Positions 20,954 to 34,139 of a stretch of 64,000 nt of DNA are shown here, piece by piece; the first letter of the stretch is position 1, and the number at the start of each line of letters is the position of its first letter. A program made the position numbers and the translations under genes. The DNA is from Utricularia gibba. Lineage: Eukaryota; Streptophyta; Magnoliopsida; Lamiales; Lentibulariaceae. The notes under the pieces were generated by a model, which was not told the origin of the DNA, did not search any database, and saw only the letters and a program-made list of their open reading frames with translations. The stretch is taken from positions 2,046,001-2,110,000 of the forward strand of contig CM007992.1 of the NCBI GenBank assembly GCA_002189035.1, in the 5' to 3' direction.

Positions 20954-23375
20954 TGTTACGTGTGTTGCAGAAAATCCGGGTCTGAAGGCTGTTACCAATT
21001 ATTATCATAGTTTGTTCTAGTCAATCTTTGTGTCTATTTAAGCTATTGTCTATATTCAGCTCATTGTCCTTTTTTGTCTGATTAATAACAGCAGTTTTCT
21101 TTCTTACGTGTCCCTTCCACGAGAACAAATTGTAAACAGCCTGAGAGTTGTCGTTCTTTACCGACACCTACTTCTCTTATGCTTATCACAATTCGTATCA
21201 GAGCATTGGTTCGATGGGTGCGACTCAATCAAGTGCTGTATGGAAATTCAATGGAGAAGATTATGTTGTGTGGTCGGTCCAGATGGTTGCATATCTCAAA
21301 GCAATGAAACTCTGGGAGACAGTAATCATGCCGCCACAACTCGAGGTTCTTCCAACCAATGTGTCGCTAGAAAGGATCAAACGGTTAGAGGACCTCCAAG
21401 CCAGAGAGGAATAAGCTAAAGTAGTCCGTTATTCTGGTATGGACAAATCCATAATTTCAAGAACCTTAATGTGCAGAACATCGAAAGAAATATGGGACAA
21501 GCTGAAGACAGAATTCGAAGGTGACGCTCACTCCAAAGAGACAAGGATTGCAAATCTGGAGATGGAATACAAAGGCATGCAAATGCTGCCCTCAGAGACG
21601 ATCAAGACTTACATGGATCGTTTTATGAAGGTAGTAACGCAGATGCAAATGTTGGGGAATATAAAATCAAAATTCACCCTTACCAAGAAGATCATGCATA
21701 CTGTTCTTCCTTGCATTGAGCCGAAAATTTCATCCTCGGAGTGCAGCACTGAATATCCCCATCTCATAGTTGCAAAACTCTCAAGTGCCTTGCAAGCTTT
21801 AGAGTGCAGGATGGCTGCAAGAGATCAAGTGGTGGAACAGGCACTCACTGTTCTCAACATTGGCAAAGCAGATGGCAGACAATCTGAATCAAAAGAGAAG
21901 AAATCTGAGACAAGCAAAGGCAAAGAGGCAAAGAAAAAGAATAAAAGGAAATTCCCACCGTGCGAATAATGCAAATGAAGCTCACTCCGAAAACTATTGT
22001 TTCTGGAGACCTAATGCACATTGCTTCATATGCAACCAGCAAGGGCATGTTGATAAGATATGCAAATAAAAAAACCTGCCTCAAGTGAATGCATCAGTGG
22101 CTGAGGTCGTGCAAACCGACTATGTTGAGAATCTCTTTGCTATTTCAATTGCGGAACCAGCAGAAATTTCTGTTGAGCCTCAGACTTCAACAAATCATGA
22201 AGCCCTCCTAGCAGGAAATTTGGTTCCACGTACAGTCCATAATCTTGGCTGGTTGGTGGATTCAGGATGTTCAGCTCACATGACAGGTGAGCAACATTTA
22301 TTTTCCATGCTAAATTTCTCATGCACAGCTAGTGTTCAACTTGGAAATGGAGATGCACTCAAAGCCATTGCCAAGGGCTTTGTGTTGGTTCAAACACCAC
22401 AGGCCACAAGATGCTTGAAAGATGTCTATCTTATACCGGGACTCACCATCAATCTGTTGAGCATCAAAAAATTGGATGATATAGGATTTACAGTCATCTT
22501 CGGAGGAGGCGCTTGCAGGATTACATATCCAAAAGGACATGACGTTATACACATTCCAGCCACTGGGGACAGCTACTTCCTACCGTGGCCTCTACTCACC
22601 CCTAAAATAGCCAATGCTGCAACAATGATGGATGACTTGAGATGGCATAATGCCTTAGGCCATGTCAACGTCTCCAAACTTGAACCCATGTCAAAGATGG
22701 GCATACGTAGAGGACTTCCCACTTTAAGGTTTGATCATGCATTCACCTGTCCCGTGTGCTTGCAGGGAAAAATGAAACAGGTACCATATCCCCGACAGAC
22801 CAACTTTAGGGCCCAAACACACCTTGAGCTAGTCCACGCTGATGTCTACGATAACATGAGTGTTGCATCGCTTGGCAGTAATAAGTATTTTCTCAGTTTT
22901 ATTGATGAAAAGTCGAGGTACTATTGGGTCTTCTTCATGAGATATAAGTCTCAGGCACTTGAATGCTATATGGCCTTCAAAGCAGCGTGAGAGAAGCTCT
23001 GGAAGCAGGTTAAAATGTCTACGAACAGACAATGGTGGAGAGTTCACCTCCACACGCTTCAAGCATGAATTGCAAGCATGGTGGAAGCAAGTTAAAACAT
23101 CAGACTAGAGTTCCATACTCTCCCTCACAGAATGGCATTGTGGAAAGCAGAAACAGAGTCATTATGGCTATGGCTTGCTGCTTGCTGTTAGAGAAGAAAG
23201 TGCCAAAACAATTTTGAAGTGAAGCTATAGCCACTGTGGTTTAAATTCAAAACAGACTGTCAACAACAAGTCTACAAGAGGAGACGCCAAGGCCTGGCAT
23301 GGGAAAACACCAATGGTTGGACACAATAAAATATTTGGTTCCATTGCCTACACTCTAGTCCCAACTAAACCTTAA
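20954..23375 (+). mobile_element. Truncated Ty1/copia element (LTR, gag, protease, partial integrase)
   Basis: A 237-bp LTR candidate, 20954-21190 (TGTTACG...TATCACA), is followed by a diverged primer-binding site (CGTATCAGAGCA, 21194-21205). Gag starts at ATG 21214 and is interrupted by a stop near 21412. It continues at 21439-21969 and ends with zinc-knuckle remnants to 22069 ('CFICNQQGHVDKICK'). Protease is visible as 'WLVDSGCSAHM' near 22250, with Gag-pre-integrase and integrase to about 23370. There is no RT, RNase H or 3' LTR. Its Gag resembles the relics at 7031-9510 and 58181-58782. Confidence 0.85.
22085..22990 (+). pseudogene. Copia protease to integrase N-terminal region
   Basis: A 301-codon open stretch. 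The protease motif VDSGCSAHM lies at residues 57-65. The Gag-pre-integrase motif 'LRWHNALGHVNVSKL' near 190 has a Cys pair downstream ('CPVCLQGKMKQV'). The integrase start 'HLELVHADVYDN' and 'FLSFIDEKSRYYWVFF' follow. A stop at 22988 cuts the integrase before the second catalytic Asp. Remnants go on in other frames to about 23220, including 'PYSPSQNGIVESRNRVI', which holds the third catalytic residue. Confidence 0.85.
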
Positions 23376-24879
23376 GAAGCTTCAATACATTGTATTATAT
23401 TGTTCTAGTTAGTAATCGAATTTACTAGTTATTGCTTTGCTATATTTTATCGTAGACTTGCATTTGTGTTAACTTGGATTTAATATTCAAACGTCAAAAA
23501 TAGAATACATTAAACTTTATATGACAAATACATAAATTTTTGTATTCGACCTTAATCTACTATACTCATATTTTATTTTATGATTGAATATGTATTAGAT
23601 TTATAAATTTATTTGTTAGAATAATTTGCATATTAACGACACTTGTAAATTTTTTGTTTATCAACTGAATGACTAATCTTCAAAATATTATTCTGAGAAG
23701 CTAATAATATGTCAGTTTCAAGATCTTGAATATGATAGTCGTGTAAGTAAACTTAGACTTGAAATCAACAAAGTTATTTTGATCTTAACATTATATTTTA
23801 ATTTATTACTAATGAGAGTCTAACCATGAATTGCCTAATATAGATGAAAATGGATGCGACTTCTATCAATAACGTTAGCTTGTTTTAACATATCATCAAA
23901 TCTAGGTTTTTTAATTAATGAAAAAGAAAGTTTATTCAGTATCAAATAATGTACAAAAATAATTTGAAAAAGTTTATAAATCGATACTTTTAATACCCCT
24001 AAACATAATTTACTTTTACGAATTTGAGTTAATCTATCATTATATTTCTCTCTAACATGTCTTTTATATATATCAGTTACTCAATTCTTTTTGAAAGCCT
24101 TCCTTGCAACAATGCTTGGAAATAAGTTTTCCGGATTGAAAACAACAAAATCATCTCAAATATCTCAAAAATCATCATTATGATTTTTTGATTTTTTCCG
24201 ACATAAAAAACTTGATAAGATAGAAAAATCCACTTCTTAATGATTAGAAAAATCATCATATTGGGGTAATAGAACAGATTCAAGATCTTACAAAACTTGA
24301 ACTTCTTCCCCAAAACTTAAAAAGAATTTTGTAAATAAGATCCGTACATTTTGTAAAAAAATAAAAAAAAACAATATATTAATGTTACAAGAGTAAAATT
24401 TAAAAGTATTACTGTTCATGGCTTGCCAAGTTCGTCCAAATTGGAATTTTGAAAGTACCTCAAAACACAAATTGTATGTAGAAATTGAAATAAAGTTATT
24501 GCGAGGATGAGTGATGAATGCACTAAGAGAGAGTATATTAGAATTATATGATATCTATAGGGTATATGCATAGACAGTTTTCTATTAAAAAATATCAATG
24601 GATATTAAATTTTTTTTGCACAAACTAGCCGTTGCCAATGGCTAGAAATATATATATAGTATTTTAATAATTTTTAATATCAAATAATGCGTTTGATATT
24701 TTTTAATCTTATTTCTATTTTTTAGTATTAACCAACAAATTATTGGTAATCGTTTATAAATATTTTTATGTTTGTTAATGCTTTTATTTAAAAAAAACAT
24801 GAACGTTGAATGACATGGTTTATGTATAATGAATACTTTAAATATTGTAAAACAAACCGATGGTTCACGGTTTATGTTG
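23376..24879. other. AT-rich intergenic stretch
   Basis: No sustained coding frame. There is a small inverted repeat at about 24627-24647 (CTAGCC...GGCTAG). The remainder is AT-rich and unclassified. Confidence 0.4.
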
Positions 24880-27044
24880 GGTTTTAAGAAAATCTATCAT
24901 ATTTTTGTAACACTTTTTGTATTTACTATGTACAAAACATGGAAAATTTATAAACTAAACCAATCAAATATGCTAACTAAGTCTAATTCAATTATTTGTA
25001 AGCCAGATTAACAAATCAGACCTAGATATTTCATAGTGTTTCCTTTTGGAATCTCTTGAATCTCATTCTGAACTAGTTAATTGAATTTTTGTATCGTATC
25101 AGGTCAGATTTCAGTAGAATTTTACAACACTCCCCAAAGCACTGTGATTTGCATTTTGAACATTCCATGGGAGAAATCAACTGAACCCATTTTCAAAGAA
25201 AGTACAATAAAAACTCCAATAAAAATGTGCTTGATGGTAATTCTACAAGTGCACAGAAACCGTCGAAATAATAAAATAAGATTGTATCCATAAGAAATTA
25301 TTATTGGAATTTTCTTTTCAAACAAATACTCAAAAAGACCGAAAACAAAAAAAAGACTTGGATTTAAAAATAATAAGAAAATTGATCTTGGATCAAGCAT
25401 CCACCTTGCTTAAAACTTGCTCAAACTCGTGTGTGTAAACCTTGAAGATTGATTTGCTTGTGCAAGTTCTGGGGTGTTATGGTAAAGAAGTGCTACTCGG
25501 TGACTGTTATAGCACCGTCCCTTGTTTTGTGGGATTATGGAATCAACCACGCCACCAGAGCCATTTTACCTCTTATGATAATCCATGTTTTCCCCACACC
25601 CAAATCTAACCTCTACACCTCACACCTCGCAGACAGATTAGATAGAATGTGCCTTACCAACGATGTCCAATTGAGACCCTTCTCCTTAGGTGCTTGAGGC
25701 CAATCTTTGATTTTTTCACACTTCCTTCGGGTTATGTGATACTGAAGAGCACGTTGGTAAAGAAAACGTTACAAAAAACAGAATCAAACCTCAATTTAAA
25801 TGTCGAAAAACATAGTAAAACAGTTACATGTGCATGACTTGTGCAAGAAAGGCTTCACCGCAGATCCTCAGCCTCAAGCGCCTACACGTGCAGACTTGAA
25901 TCTAACATGAAAATAGACACGAAAATAGGAAAAGTACAAAGGAAAAGTGGTCAAAGACATCTCTAATGTTTGAGAGGGTGAGGTATTTATAGGAGGGTCA
26001 ATCCAAGTCTTCGTATTAAGCTTATTTGATGGGCTTGGATAAGATCTTCTATCCAAATTTTTTATTCAAATCTTCGAAGATCATCTTCATATCTCTATCT
26101 TATCCACGAATCTTGGACCAAATCTTCATCGGTTGACCGAGTCTTGGGTTGAGATTCGTGGTCCATCAAATCCATAATTTGGTGGGTCTTGATTTCTCCT
26201 CAAATTGATCCAAAAGTACCCTAAAAATCCACAAAATACACTTTCTCTCAAAAAAGATCAAAGTAATGTGAGAGATGCAAAATCAATTGAGAATAATGAG
26301 AAAGTTGGGTTTAAAATACGTAAAAACAACACTCAAGAGTAATGGAAGAACATATTTTGAAATGACACAAAATCACTTATCACTGCATCACTCCGCTTGT
26401 TGAAGAGGCGCTTCTTTTAAGTATATGTTTACTGGGGAGGAGAGTTGGATCAATGAACAATCAATTCGCAAAATAGATTTTAAAATGATTATCGAATTCA
26501 TGGAGTAGCTTTATGTTTTTAAAGAACTTGATTATGGAAATTAGGCAATTTGAGGATTTCACCAATTCCTCTTTTCCTAATGAACAATCATTTCGAGAAA
26601 AAAACTCATTTTTTATCGATTTTTTATAATTTTCTATATGAATTGATTATGATTTTAATTCTATTATTTTCGCAAGTCCACCATGAATTCAACAAATCAT
26701 GGTCGAAAAATGGATTTTGAGTCCCATTGTGCTTTACCTAATCAGATAAAAATAAAAAGAAAAAATATCAATCAAATCAAATTTATCTACTGCTACTACT
26801 TGAATGTATTAGAAAAATGGTCAAAACTATGTAAAAAAATTTGATCATTCTACATATATTTTTTTAACTAAATGAGTGAGAGAGAAATGTGAGATGACCA
26901 ATTTGTTAAATGACTCGGTAAAAAATGACTAAAGTGAACTTGGTGGGAGTGGATTACACCAACAAGGCAAGAACACTAAAGACATTGCGAGTTTTTTCAA
27001 GTTTAAACCCAACACAAGAATTAGTCCGATCATTTGTCTCTATA
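24880..27044 (+). repeat. Repeat D, copy 2, carrying a 1.14-kb insertion
   Basis: This matches 18948-19957 on both sides of the insertion at 25231-26383. About 30 bp of A-rich sequence just before the insertion (25198-25230) has no counterpart in copy 1. The end at about 27044 coincides with the end of the match in copy 1. Confidence 0.75.
25231..26383. mobile_element. 1.14-kb non-coding repeat family C, copy 1
   Basis: It starts TTGATGGTAATTCTACAAG and ends AAAATCACTTATCAC. TGC flanks it at 25228-25230 and 26384-26386, and the paralogous empty site near 19280 has a single TGC. It is alignable end to end with 32729-33867 and 37679-38812. The two ends share an imperfect inverted similarity (GGTGATTCTG near one end in copy 2, AGTGATTTTG from the other). 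No transposase and no long frame. A 3-bp duplication suggests a CACTA or PIF/Harbinger-like mechanism, but the terminal sequence is neither CACTA nor a PIF consensus I know. Confidence 0.75.
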
Positions 27045-27234
27045 TCAACTTACCAATAGAAGGCTGAGATTCTCGATTGTAGTCTTCATGATCTTTCTTG
27101 TTTTGCCTTGCCTTATGACTTTTTTGAAGGTGGTGGACTCTAGTAGTCCTGCAGATGTAGGTGCTGTTAAGGCCAAACAGTGTAACCAAAGCAAATCCTC
27201 AACTAGTAAAAAATAGAAGGAATTTACAAGAGAT

Positions 27235-27545
27235 CACATCAATATTCTCAATCATAGACCGGTGAGAACAAGAGAGATTTCACACAGAAGGAATTAGTGA
27301 AATTATTACATTATCTCTTTCCACTTCTTTGATTTACTTGTAGTTGCACTCTTTTATCATAAAATAATTGAACTTTGCAGTTAGTGAATGGACAAGAAGG
27401 AAAACACGAATTACCTCTAACTATAGAGATCAAGGAACTCGACCTATCAATAGTGTGGCTCCTTCTGCCTTTGTCTTCTTCCAAGAGCTATTGTTATGTT
27501 CCATAGAACTCTCATGGATCCCTAAGGACTGGTTTGTGTTTATTC
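27235..27545 (+). pseudogene. Inverted partial copy of the clathrin-gene 3' region
   Basis: The plus strand here matches the minus strand of 20084-20340 and 62384-62650. It keeps an intron-like structure: a donor-like 'CCG|GTGAGAAC' at about 27260 and an acceptor 'TTTGCAG|TTAGTGAATGG' ending near 27380. The coding C-terminus itself is not included. Its orientation relative to the neighbouring repeat D is opposite to that at 18948-20875. Confidence 0.6.
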
Positions 27546-30080
27546 CCTCTGTTAAATTATGATATGAGTTCTTGCGTATTATTATTGCTCCAGTTAGTAC
27601 CATTGTTTGGACTTAGGTCAAAACACCCATGCATGAGGCAAACCAGTTGCACATAGGAATGTATCTCGGGAAGGCGTATATGGCAGACATACCCACTGTG
27701 TGTTTGTGTATGAAAGAACTACCCTTCTGATAAAGAAAGTTGATTAACAAAAGCAAGACAGAAAAGGCAGCAGCTTTGTCCCCTATATATATGTATATGC
27801 GTTCGTCTTCTTCATTAAGAAGAGCAAGCAGAAACTGTAATCTCATCAATGAAAACTTCCTAGTGAGCGGCATTTCCTTGCCCGTGGTTTTTTGTCTTCT
27901 TGGAGTTTCCACGTAAACACCATGTTCTTCCATTTACTTGCTCAAACACAAAGCGATTAACAAGACAACTAGAATACAAACTAACGCTCACTTCTAACAC
28001 CCTCAGCGTACTTCCTTTCTTCGCTGGTACTTCTTTTTGTTCTGTATATTTGGCCAAAAGCATTTTGTGCTTCAAGAGCTCGAGAGGAAAAGAAGAAGAT
28101 TTTCCACTTACGAGTATCTACAGCCATCCCATCTGACAATCATTTTGCTTAATATTAGTGGTCATGTGTGCTCGTATGACAAAACATAACTACATAAAGT
28201 AAAAACAAAAAATAGTGAGCATGATTTTCTTCCTAATTCATAATTAGTCACCTTACATCATCCCATGGCAATCCCAATAGAGTGGACATTTTGGAGGCAA
28301 ATGTCTATAGAAGAGGTCTAATAGAGTACTACACTATTGACAATGTAGATCCAAAAAGTTGTGCAAGTTCAGATGGATCACTTTGCATGTTAGAACCCGT
28401 CAAAAAGGGACTTATGAAAGATAGTCATACTTCTCCAGAAAAACCAAATCACTCAGAGTCCGAATTTTAGAAAGTATTACTACCTATTTCATTTTCCTGA
28501 TGGGTTTGGTATTCTCATTTTGTAAAGCACACGATTTGTGGTTTTGCGTGTACTTTTTCTATGAAGCGAAGTGGAGTAGGGATTTTCCCTACAATGGCAT
28601 TGGGAAGAGGGATACTTTTGAATGAAGCATGGTGCAACCAGACCAAAGTTTAACATCTCTATAGAAGCTACTAAATCATTAGTTAAGGGTGATTGGTGAC
28701 ATGGCATGTAGGAGCAATAACTCAAGTGGAGGCAGAAGTAGACACTCTGCACTAATTTACTTCAGAATAAATGATTTTGGTTTTTACAACATAAAGTCGA
28801 AAAAGGAGGGTTTAAGGCTTTGCAAGCATTGATTTAAATGAAATAATGTCGTCAAGCATGGAACCATAAACAGAATTTATCCATTTAGAATAAATAATCA
28901 TAATCCTTATTTAGTAACTAATACACGTGGCAGCCTTTATTTTCATCCTGCTTCATTATGGCGGTGTTAAGCAAATCAATCTCGACAGTTGGAGACCTTT
29001 TATCAAGCATAGAAATGTCTCAAAGTCTCCAATGTGGCAACAAATCCTTATACCAAATAGTGAAAACAAATAACCACTGTGGCGTTCCACATTTAGAAAA
29101 TTACACTTATATATATATGTATATATATATATATTTTAAAAATATTATATTATATTTACATTAAAATTATGTAACTTATTTTTATTTTTTTAATAAAAAT
29201 TCGTCTTTTGTTACTCTGAAAATTTTAGCCGAACCTTTATTACCTCAATGGATCTAATTGTCTCATAAAAATCAAATCATTAAAACCATTTTTGGTTGAA
29301 TTCACAAAAATTATGTAATATATTTTACAATATTTATATAATTTCTATTATAATAATATTTAAACTAGTATAGCCAATCTTGATTTTAATTTAAATTCTA
29401 TCATTTTGTAGTTATATGTCAACCTTGAAATTTATATTTAGATCTTTTTTTTTATTGAATTAAATTCAACAGCAATTTAGATTGTTGTATAATATAAATT
29501 TTAGAATTTAAAGAGTAATTTACATTGTAGAAAGAAATGTAAATGTTATATAAATAAAAGATGGACAGTGTTATATTATGTTGTATGCTAGATGAAATAA
29601 AAGATTTATGAATTAAAAAATAAGTAAAAATAATGTTTATATAAAATATATGTGTTTTTTTAAAAAAAATTAAAAAAAAGATAGGTAGCTTTATGAAGTC
29701 TGGTGGCCTGTTCGTGTGGATTCACTGTAAAAAACTTTGCAGGTGCATCTGGTTGCGTATTAGGAGAGCGGCTGGGACCTTTGCCATTTGGAGAACTTAG
29801 AAAAAGTGCTAAAACCACACTTTGCACGTAAATCAGACAAAGATAAACACAATTTCCAAATGGCGGGAAGCAAATGATGAAAAACAGGAAGGAGAAGTTA
29901 CAGATGAAAAAAATAAACTAACACATATGTTGTATTAGATAATGACTTTAATCTTCAATTTCACCATTCAAGATTGTTGACAACATCAAATTGATACACA
30001 CTCCATTTAAAAACAGTACATACCAAGCAGCACATGGATAATGTCAAACAAGAGTTGATCAATTCCTTTTACTTGAGACC
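27546..30080. other. Unassigned region with short frames
   Basis: Near 28021-28060 there is a short stretch ('GTSFCSVYLA') that matches the minus strand near 20037-19995, another inverted piece of the D/E neighbourhood. A 62-codon frame at 28282-28470 is unrecognised. The rest, and in particular 29100-29700, is very AT-rich and I see nothing in it. Confidence 0.4.
29108..29134. repeat. TA dinucleotide microsatellite
   Basis: An almost pure TA run with one G interruption, inside a broader AT-rich region. Confidence 0.9.
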
Positions 30081-30084
30081 AAAA

Positions 30085-32420
30085 ATTTTTCTGGCTGGTG
30101 GAGCATCAACAATCTCCCATGTTTTATATTTATTGATCATCCTTAGCTCCTCCTGCATGGCCTGCCTTTTAGATAAGCGGAGACAATGCTTCAGATACAT
30201 TTGAAGGTTCAATTGACAAAATACAATTGTCAAAACATCAGACATCCTGCTAGAACTTTGAGCATGTGCAAAATCACAACTTTCAGGATCTACATAATTC
30301 TCAAATTGTGATTGAGTAGTTGTTTCAGGGAGAGAAACAAACTTCTAGAACTTGATGATTAGTTGATGACTTAGCAACATCTTCATCCTCAAGTCCAAGT
30401 GGATGGAAAATAGTGAATGGTTTCATTCATTCCTATCGAAATTCCAGACTACACTCTCATGAATTTTCAATCACGGACTTATAGAAATTTGTTGAGTTAA
30501 AGGATCAAAAATCCCATGGACTTTATAATTAGTGATAAAACCATAACAATGCCAATAAAGCCTCTGCGATCAAGATTGGTTCTTTGAGGACTAGGAACAT
30601 AACAATTACAGATGCTTCCAAAATACTCCCAAAAAACTTGATGGCAACTTATTCCCAAACCATCTTTCAAAAGGTGTTGAGAATGATACAACCTTGCAGG
30701 GTAATTGATTCTGTAACAACATGGAGGTGGAAGCCGTTGATCCTTCAAATATCGTTTAATAAGCACTTGGTCATATTGAGTATGCTTCTATTTTTTTACT
30801 CTCACAAGCATTATTCTGTTGAGGATTATATGACACACTCAAATGGTGTTTTATGTTATGATCCTTCAAATAAGCATCAAAAACATTGTTTGTAAATTCA
30901 GTACCATTATCACTTCAAAAAACTTTAATGATTCAAAACTTTCCTTCTCAACATAACTTTTAAAATCACAAAACACAGCAAATGCTTCAAACTTGATCTT
31001 GAGAAAATATATCAAGTAAAATCAACTAGAATCATCAATAAAGATGAGAAAATATATATTGCCATTTAAAGAAATCTCAGAAGAGGATCAAATCACTATG
31101 AACCAATTCCAATTTTTGTTGACCTTGAAAGTAGTTGGAGATAATGGATTTTGCTGTAATTTGCCATATTGGAAAGTAAGACATATTTCCGTAAAGGTAG
31201 GATTAAAACTTGGCAAGTCATTAGTCAAGTCCTTGTTTATCATCATTTTAACATAATGAGGATTAGCATGAACAAATTGTCTATTCCAAAAATTAGCAAT
31301 ATCACTAGTGTTTCAAAAATGTATTAAATTCAAGAGCAAGGTTCTTATACTATAACATAGAATGAGCAATCTCCTTTCTTATCAAAAAATTGACATACTT
31401 GATCTTTAAAAACCATAGAGAAGCTGTTCATCGTTAGTTAACTAATACTTAAAAGATTTTCCTCAAGATCAATCAGATATAGAAAATCTGAAAGTAAATT
31501 AGTTCCACTTGATATTTTAATGATAATAATGCCTATCCCAAGGTATACTAGTGTATAACATAAAAACTTATATAAATTCTCTAATCATTGCAAATTGTTA
31601 GAATTCTCATATCAAATAAATTTATAAAACTCAATTTTTAATTAAACATAATTCAAAGAAGATCATATAATGGAATTGGGGTGAAACACAAAAAGTCTAA
31701 CATTTATAATGTGAAAATTCATGCATTCTAATCTATAACATAAATAGCAATAGTAAGGCCAACGACTATTGGTGGGTTCATTTCTAAATACTAATTTTAC
31801 TTATATATTTAGGTTGCTAATCTCTTTCACATTAAAGGGTCACATCAAAATGTATCCTTGGTAATACCATTTTGAAAGAGCTCAATGATTGGGCTTTGAA
31901 AGTTGATGATAAAGAAAAGAGTACAAGGAAGAGAAGGTGTGTGTTTGCAGAAGAAGAATTTCCATCTACGAAGAAGCAGAGTTGATCGGAATGGTGACGA
32001 GTTGTTTTGTTTCACGATGCTTGAACTTATAGAATGCAATGAATTTAAATATAAAGAAAAACATAACAAACTAAAAACTTTCCTTATTGTATAGCAAACT
32101 AATTGGGAAAATATCTTTGATTTGTTCTTTTATTTATGACTAATGGTGATCCCACAATAATTGCCAAGTATAGTAGACTCATAATTGGGATGATTTCACT
32201 TATACAAGAAACCTTTGCATGGGTTGTATAGTCAGCGTAATTATCCTTATTACTTCTCTCTTTGTTCCACCAACTAAGTGGCTTTTTAATACTTGTATTG
32301 GCTGCGTGCAAGTTGAGTTTGGTGGTGAAGAATGACAGGGAGGCTTTGATCATTCACTTAGTGAGAATATCTGCCATTTGATTGATGTGTGGGGAGGTGA
32401 GAGGTCACCAAATAATACAA
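30085..32420 (-). mobile_element. Degenerate minus-strand copia: RNase H tail, LTR, then protease-integrase-RT start
   Basis: Read right to left: an RNase H end with the tract after it (32420-32250, 'KKPLSWWNKE'), an LTR-like segment (about 32240-31871) and a primer-binding-like TGGTATTAC at 31869-31861. Next come protease/pre-integrase remnants (about 31500-31130) and integrase core (31080-30890, 'NIYFLIFIDD', 'FEAFAVFCDF'). Integrase C-terminal region (30720-30480, 'YFGSICNCYVPSPQRTNLD') and the start of RT (30195-30085, 'MQEELRMINKYKTWEIVD') follow. Gag is gone, and many stops are present. An RNase H end upstream of an LTR and internal sequence after it suggests two units sharing one LTR, or two adjacent elements. 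Confidence 0.7.
31871..32240 (-). repeat. Copia LTR-like segment of the minus-strand relic
   Basis: Bounded on one side by the RNase H tail and on the other by the PBS-like TGGTATTAC. No second copy is in the window, so the ends are approximate. Confidence 0.45.
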
Positions 32421-32589
32421 AGCAATGCACTCCCATATAAAGTGAAAACTGAGCTCAATATGTTTACTATAAGAATGGAAGATCGAATTTACAGTGAGTT
32501 ATTGGGCACTAAGGTTGTCATGGAGAAACCATGGCATTGCGTGAAGATGAATACCTAAGGCATGATGATAGAATTTACAGTGAGTTATT

Positions 32590-34120
32590 GGTCCTGAGTT
32601 TTGTATCATTTTCTTCCCCACCTCAATTTAGTAGAAATCTTCTCCTACGAGCTCCGACAGCTCCATGATTTTTCCATTTTACGGTGGTTTCCACATAAAA
32701 AGTCCCCACCTATTTTCATTTCATCCGGTTGATGGTGATTCTGCAAGTGCACAGAAACTGTCGAAGTAATAAAATAAGATCGTATCCACAGGGAATTGTT
32801 ATTGGAATTTTCTTTTCAAACAAAGACTGAAAAAAGAACGAAAATAAAAGAAAGATTTGGTTTTAAAAACAATAAGAAAATTGGCTTTGGATCCACGATT
32901 CACCTTGCTTAAAACTCGCCCTTGCGTGTGTGTAAACCTTGAAGACTGACCTGCTTACACAAGCTCTGGGGGTGTTATTCTAAAGTAGTGCTACTTGATG
33001 ACCGTTATAGCACCGTCTCTTGTTTTGTGGGATTATGGAATCAACCATGCCACCAGAGTCATTTCGTCTCTTGTGATAACTCATGTTTTCCCCACACCCA
33101 AATCTAACCCCTACACCTCACACCTCGTAGACAGATTAGATAGAATGTGCCTTACCAACGATGTCCGATTGAGACCCTTCTCCTTAGGTGCTTGAGGCTA
33201 ACCTTGGATTTTCTCACACTTCCTTTGGGTTATGTGATACTAAAGAGAACGTTGGTAAAGAAAACATTGCGAAAACAGAATCAAACCTCAATTTAAATTT
33301 CAAAAAACATAATAAAACAGTCACACGCGCAGAACTTGCACAAGCAAGGCTTCACCGCAGATCCTCAACCGCAAGCGCCTACACATGCAGACTTGAATCT
33401 AACATGAAAATAGACACGAAAATAGGAAAAGTGGTCAAAGACGTCTCTAATGTTTGAGAGGGTGGGGTATTTATAGGAGGGTCAATCCAAGTCTTCGTAT
33501 TGAACTTATTTGATGGGCTTGGATAAGATCTTCTATCCAAATTTTTTATTCAAATCTTCGAAAATCATCTTCATATCTCTATCTTATCCACAAATCTTGA
33601 ACCAAATCTTCATCGGTTGACCGAGTCTTGGGTTGAGATTCGTGGTCAATCAAGTCTATAATTTGGTGGGTCTTGATTTCTCCTCAAATTGATCCAAAAG
33701 TATCCTAAAAATCCACAAAATACACTTTTTCTCCAAAAAAATCAAAGTAGTGTGAAAGATGCAAAATCAATTGAGAATAATGAGAAAGTGGGGTTTAAAA
33801 TAAGTAAAAACAACAATCACTAGTAGTGGAAGAACATGTTTTGGAACGACACAAAATCACTTATCGCCGGTCAAACCGAACAGACCACGGAAATAAACGG
33901 CACCTCCGATACCACCTGTAACCCGAAAATCGGCCCAATCCAGTATAGCGATTTTCATCCATAACATATTTGGGCACACCGTGGGCAGATCTATTGTCCC
34001 ACTCGAGAAATCCACAGAAATCACTCACCAGACACTGACCATGGCAATAAATAGCACAGCCACCAATACGGTCCACGGAGCAAGTGCCGACGTACAGCCA
34101 CCAGATCTATTTGTTTCCGG
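32590..34120 (+). mobile_element. Gypsy 5' fragment: LTR end, leader and Gag start, split by repeat C
   Basis: 32590-32728 and 33868-33967 together match the LTR of the minus-strand gypsy at 52870-54658. Shared features are 'GAGCTCCG.CAGCTCC' and the CATAACA end. The leader follows, with 'GGGCACACCGTGGGCAGATC' near 33973, then a Gag start at ATG 34044 reading 'MAINSTATNT', similar to 'MAENSTATNP' in the other copy. The fragment ends near 34120 against the MULE-like sequence. Repeat C copy 2 is inserted in the LTR part. Confidence 0.7.
32729..33867. mobile_element. 1.14-kb non-coding repeat family C, copy 2
   Basis: It starts TTGATGGTGATTCTGCAAG and ends AAAATCACTTATCGC, with CGG at 32726-32728 and 33868-33870. 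The host is a gypsy LTR whose sequence continues on both sides, so the insertion limits are defined independently of the other copies. No coding capacity. Confidence 0.8.
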
Positions 34121-34139
34121 TGGGAGTTATGCTCCTAGA

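Noticed and set aside
27034-27216. 60-codon frame with a hydrophobic N-terminus that could look like a secreted peptide gene
   Set aside because: The frame opens with TTG, not ATG; the first ATG leaves only about 42 codons. It starts exactly at the end of repeat D, and copy 1 of D has no counterpart, so a chance frame is more likely.
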